Below the pieces are notes generated by a model that searched no databases, was not told the origin of the DNA, and worked only from the letters and a program-made list of their open reading frames with translations. Both the position numbers and the translations under genes were made by a program. Positions 29,924 to 30,323 of a stretch of DNA of 30,323 nucleotides are shown here, one piece after another. Every line of letters starts with the position of its first letter. The stretch's first letter is position 1. This DNA comes from a virus: positions 1 to 30,323 of IMG/VR virus record IMGVR_UViG_3300010412_000055; one strand, written 5' to 3'.

Positions 29924-30323
29924 TTAGACAACGTCGAGATGACCTTTTTCAGCAGACCATCCCAGCGCATAATCATCATCGGCATGAATATCAGATCCAT
30001 TATCGACGAGATACTTCACCATGTCGATATGACCATTTCGAGCAGCCCATCTCAGATCATAATCATCGCAAGCATGAATATCAACGCCGTTCTCGACGAG
30101 ATATTTCACGACATCGAGATGACCATTTCTAGCAGCCCATCTCAGAGCATAATCATCGTAAGCATGAATATCAACGCCGTTCTCGACGAGATATTTCACG
30201 ACATCGAGATGACCATTTTGAGCAGCCCATCTCAGCGCATAATCATCATCGGCATGAATATCAGCTCCATTATCGACGAGATATTTCACAACGTCGAGAT
30301 GACCGTTTTCAGCAGCCGATCTC
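29924..30323 (-). CDS. Ankyrin-repeat protein, C-terminal part (cut by right edge)
   Basis: The frame is open to the right edge and holds about four ankyrin repeats ([20 protein letters not shown] at the edge, then [20 protein letters not shown] and so on). No start is needed inside the window; the GTG at 30289 is only an internal Val codon. It ends VVKGHLDVV-like at TAA 29926-29924. After this stop the same frame continues as YLKNEIAKN to another TAA at 29896, parallel to KYLKKIVAKN in the ankyrin gene at 1227. So an AAA (Lys) codon probably became TAA and shortened the protein by about ten residues. It likely continues the gene that leaves the left edge. Joined with 7 missing bases, it would have about 225 residues. 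Confidence 0.82.
   Translation of the reverse strand, partial: RSAAENGHLDVVKYLVDNGADIHADDDYALRWAAQNGHLDVVKYLVENGVDIHAYDDYALRWAARNGHLDVVKYLVENGVDIHACDDYDLRWAARNGHIDMVKYLVDNGSDIHADDDYALGWSAEKGHLDVV

Overview
This window looks like an almost complete, AT-rich genome of a small temperate-type podovirus of the P22 group, about 30 kb long (I judge it by eye at roughly one third G+C). The structural genes follow the P22 order: small and large terminase, portal, scaffold, coat, gp4-like adaptor, gp10-like hub, ejection proteins and tail proteins. A signal peptide followed by a C-terminal Phe beta-barrel points to a Gram-negative host. At least three ankyrin-repeat genes, a transmembrane protein rich in N-X-S/T sites, and ankyrin repeats of the DDYALRWAA type suggest a host living in or with eukaryotic cells, perhaps an amoeba-associated bacterium. 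That host is an inference. I see no tRNA, rRNA, CRISPR array, insertion sequence or integrase.

Layout. (1) About 1-2640, minus strand: two ankyrin genes (2385 to 1227) lead into a YqaJ/lambda-exonuclease-type gene (1185-289) and a third ankyrin gene that runs off the left edge. An ankyrin pseudogene lies upstream. (2) 2787-5690: a Cro-like regulator, a DUF3987-like ATPase, two small minus-strand genes, and a compact minus-strand cassette of a zinc-ribbon protein and an AlpA-like regulator with a strong promoter and terminator. (3) 5689-7519: HTH regulator, O-like initiator with an iteron origin inside its gene, and P-like helicase loader. (4) 7580-22580: VRR-NUC nuclease (minus), then packaging, head and tail genes almost without gaps. 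The one large gap, before the scaffold gene, holds what looks like a tandemly duplicated structured RNA. (5) 22599-28192: accessory tail genes, a sequon-rich membrane protein, a beta-propeller tail fibre, a holin, a second membrane protein, an inverted endolysin gene, and a second fibre that shares its N-terminus with the first. (6) 28261-30323, minus strand: outer-membrane barrel, RecT, and an ankyrin gene running off the right edge.

The two edges fit together. The left-edge ankyrin gene and the right-edge ankyrin frame have complementary codon phase and would join with exactly 7 missing bases (or 7 plus multiples of 99). The molecule is therefore probably circular, or circularly permuted, and was broken inside an ankyrin repeat. 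Closing it makes a single minus-strand recombination region: ank-ank-exo-ank-recT-barrel.

How it works together. O/P plus the iterons would recruit the host DnaB helicase, while exo and RecT would form a recombination pair. Terminase, portal, scaffold and coat would build and fill the head, and the tail proteins would dock and inject. Holin and endolysin would release progeny. The ankyrin proteins, the barrel and the sequon-rich protein look like cargo that acts on the bacterial surface or on the eukaryotic host. No integrase or CI-type repressor is visible, so an extrachromosomal state or a strictly lytic lifestyle remains possible.
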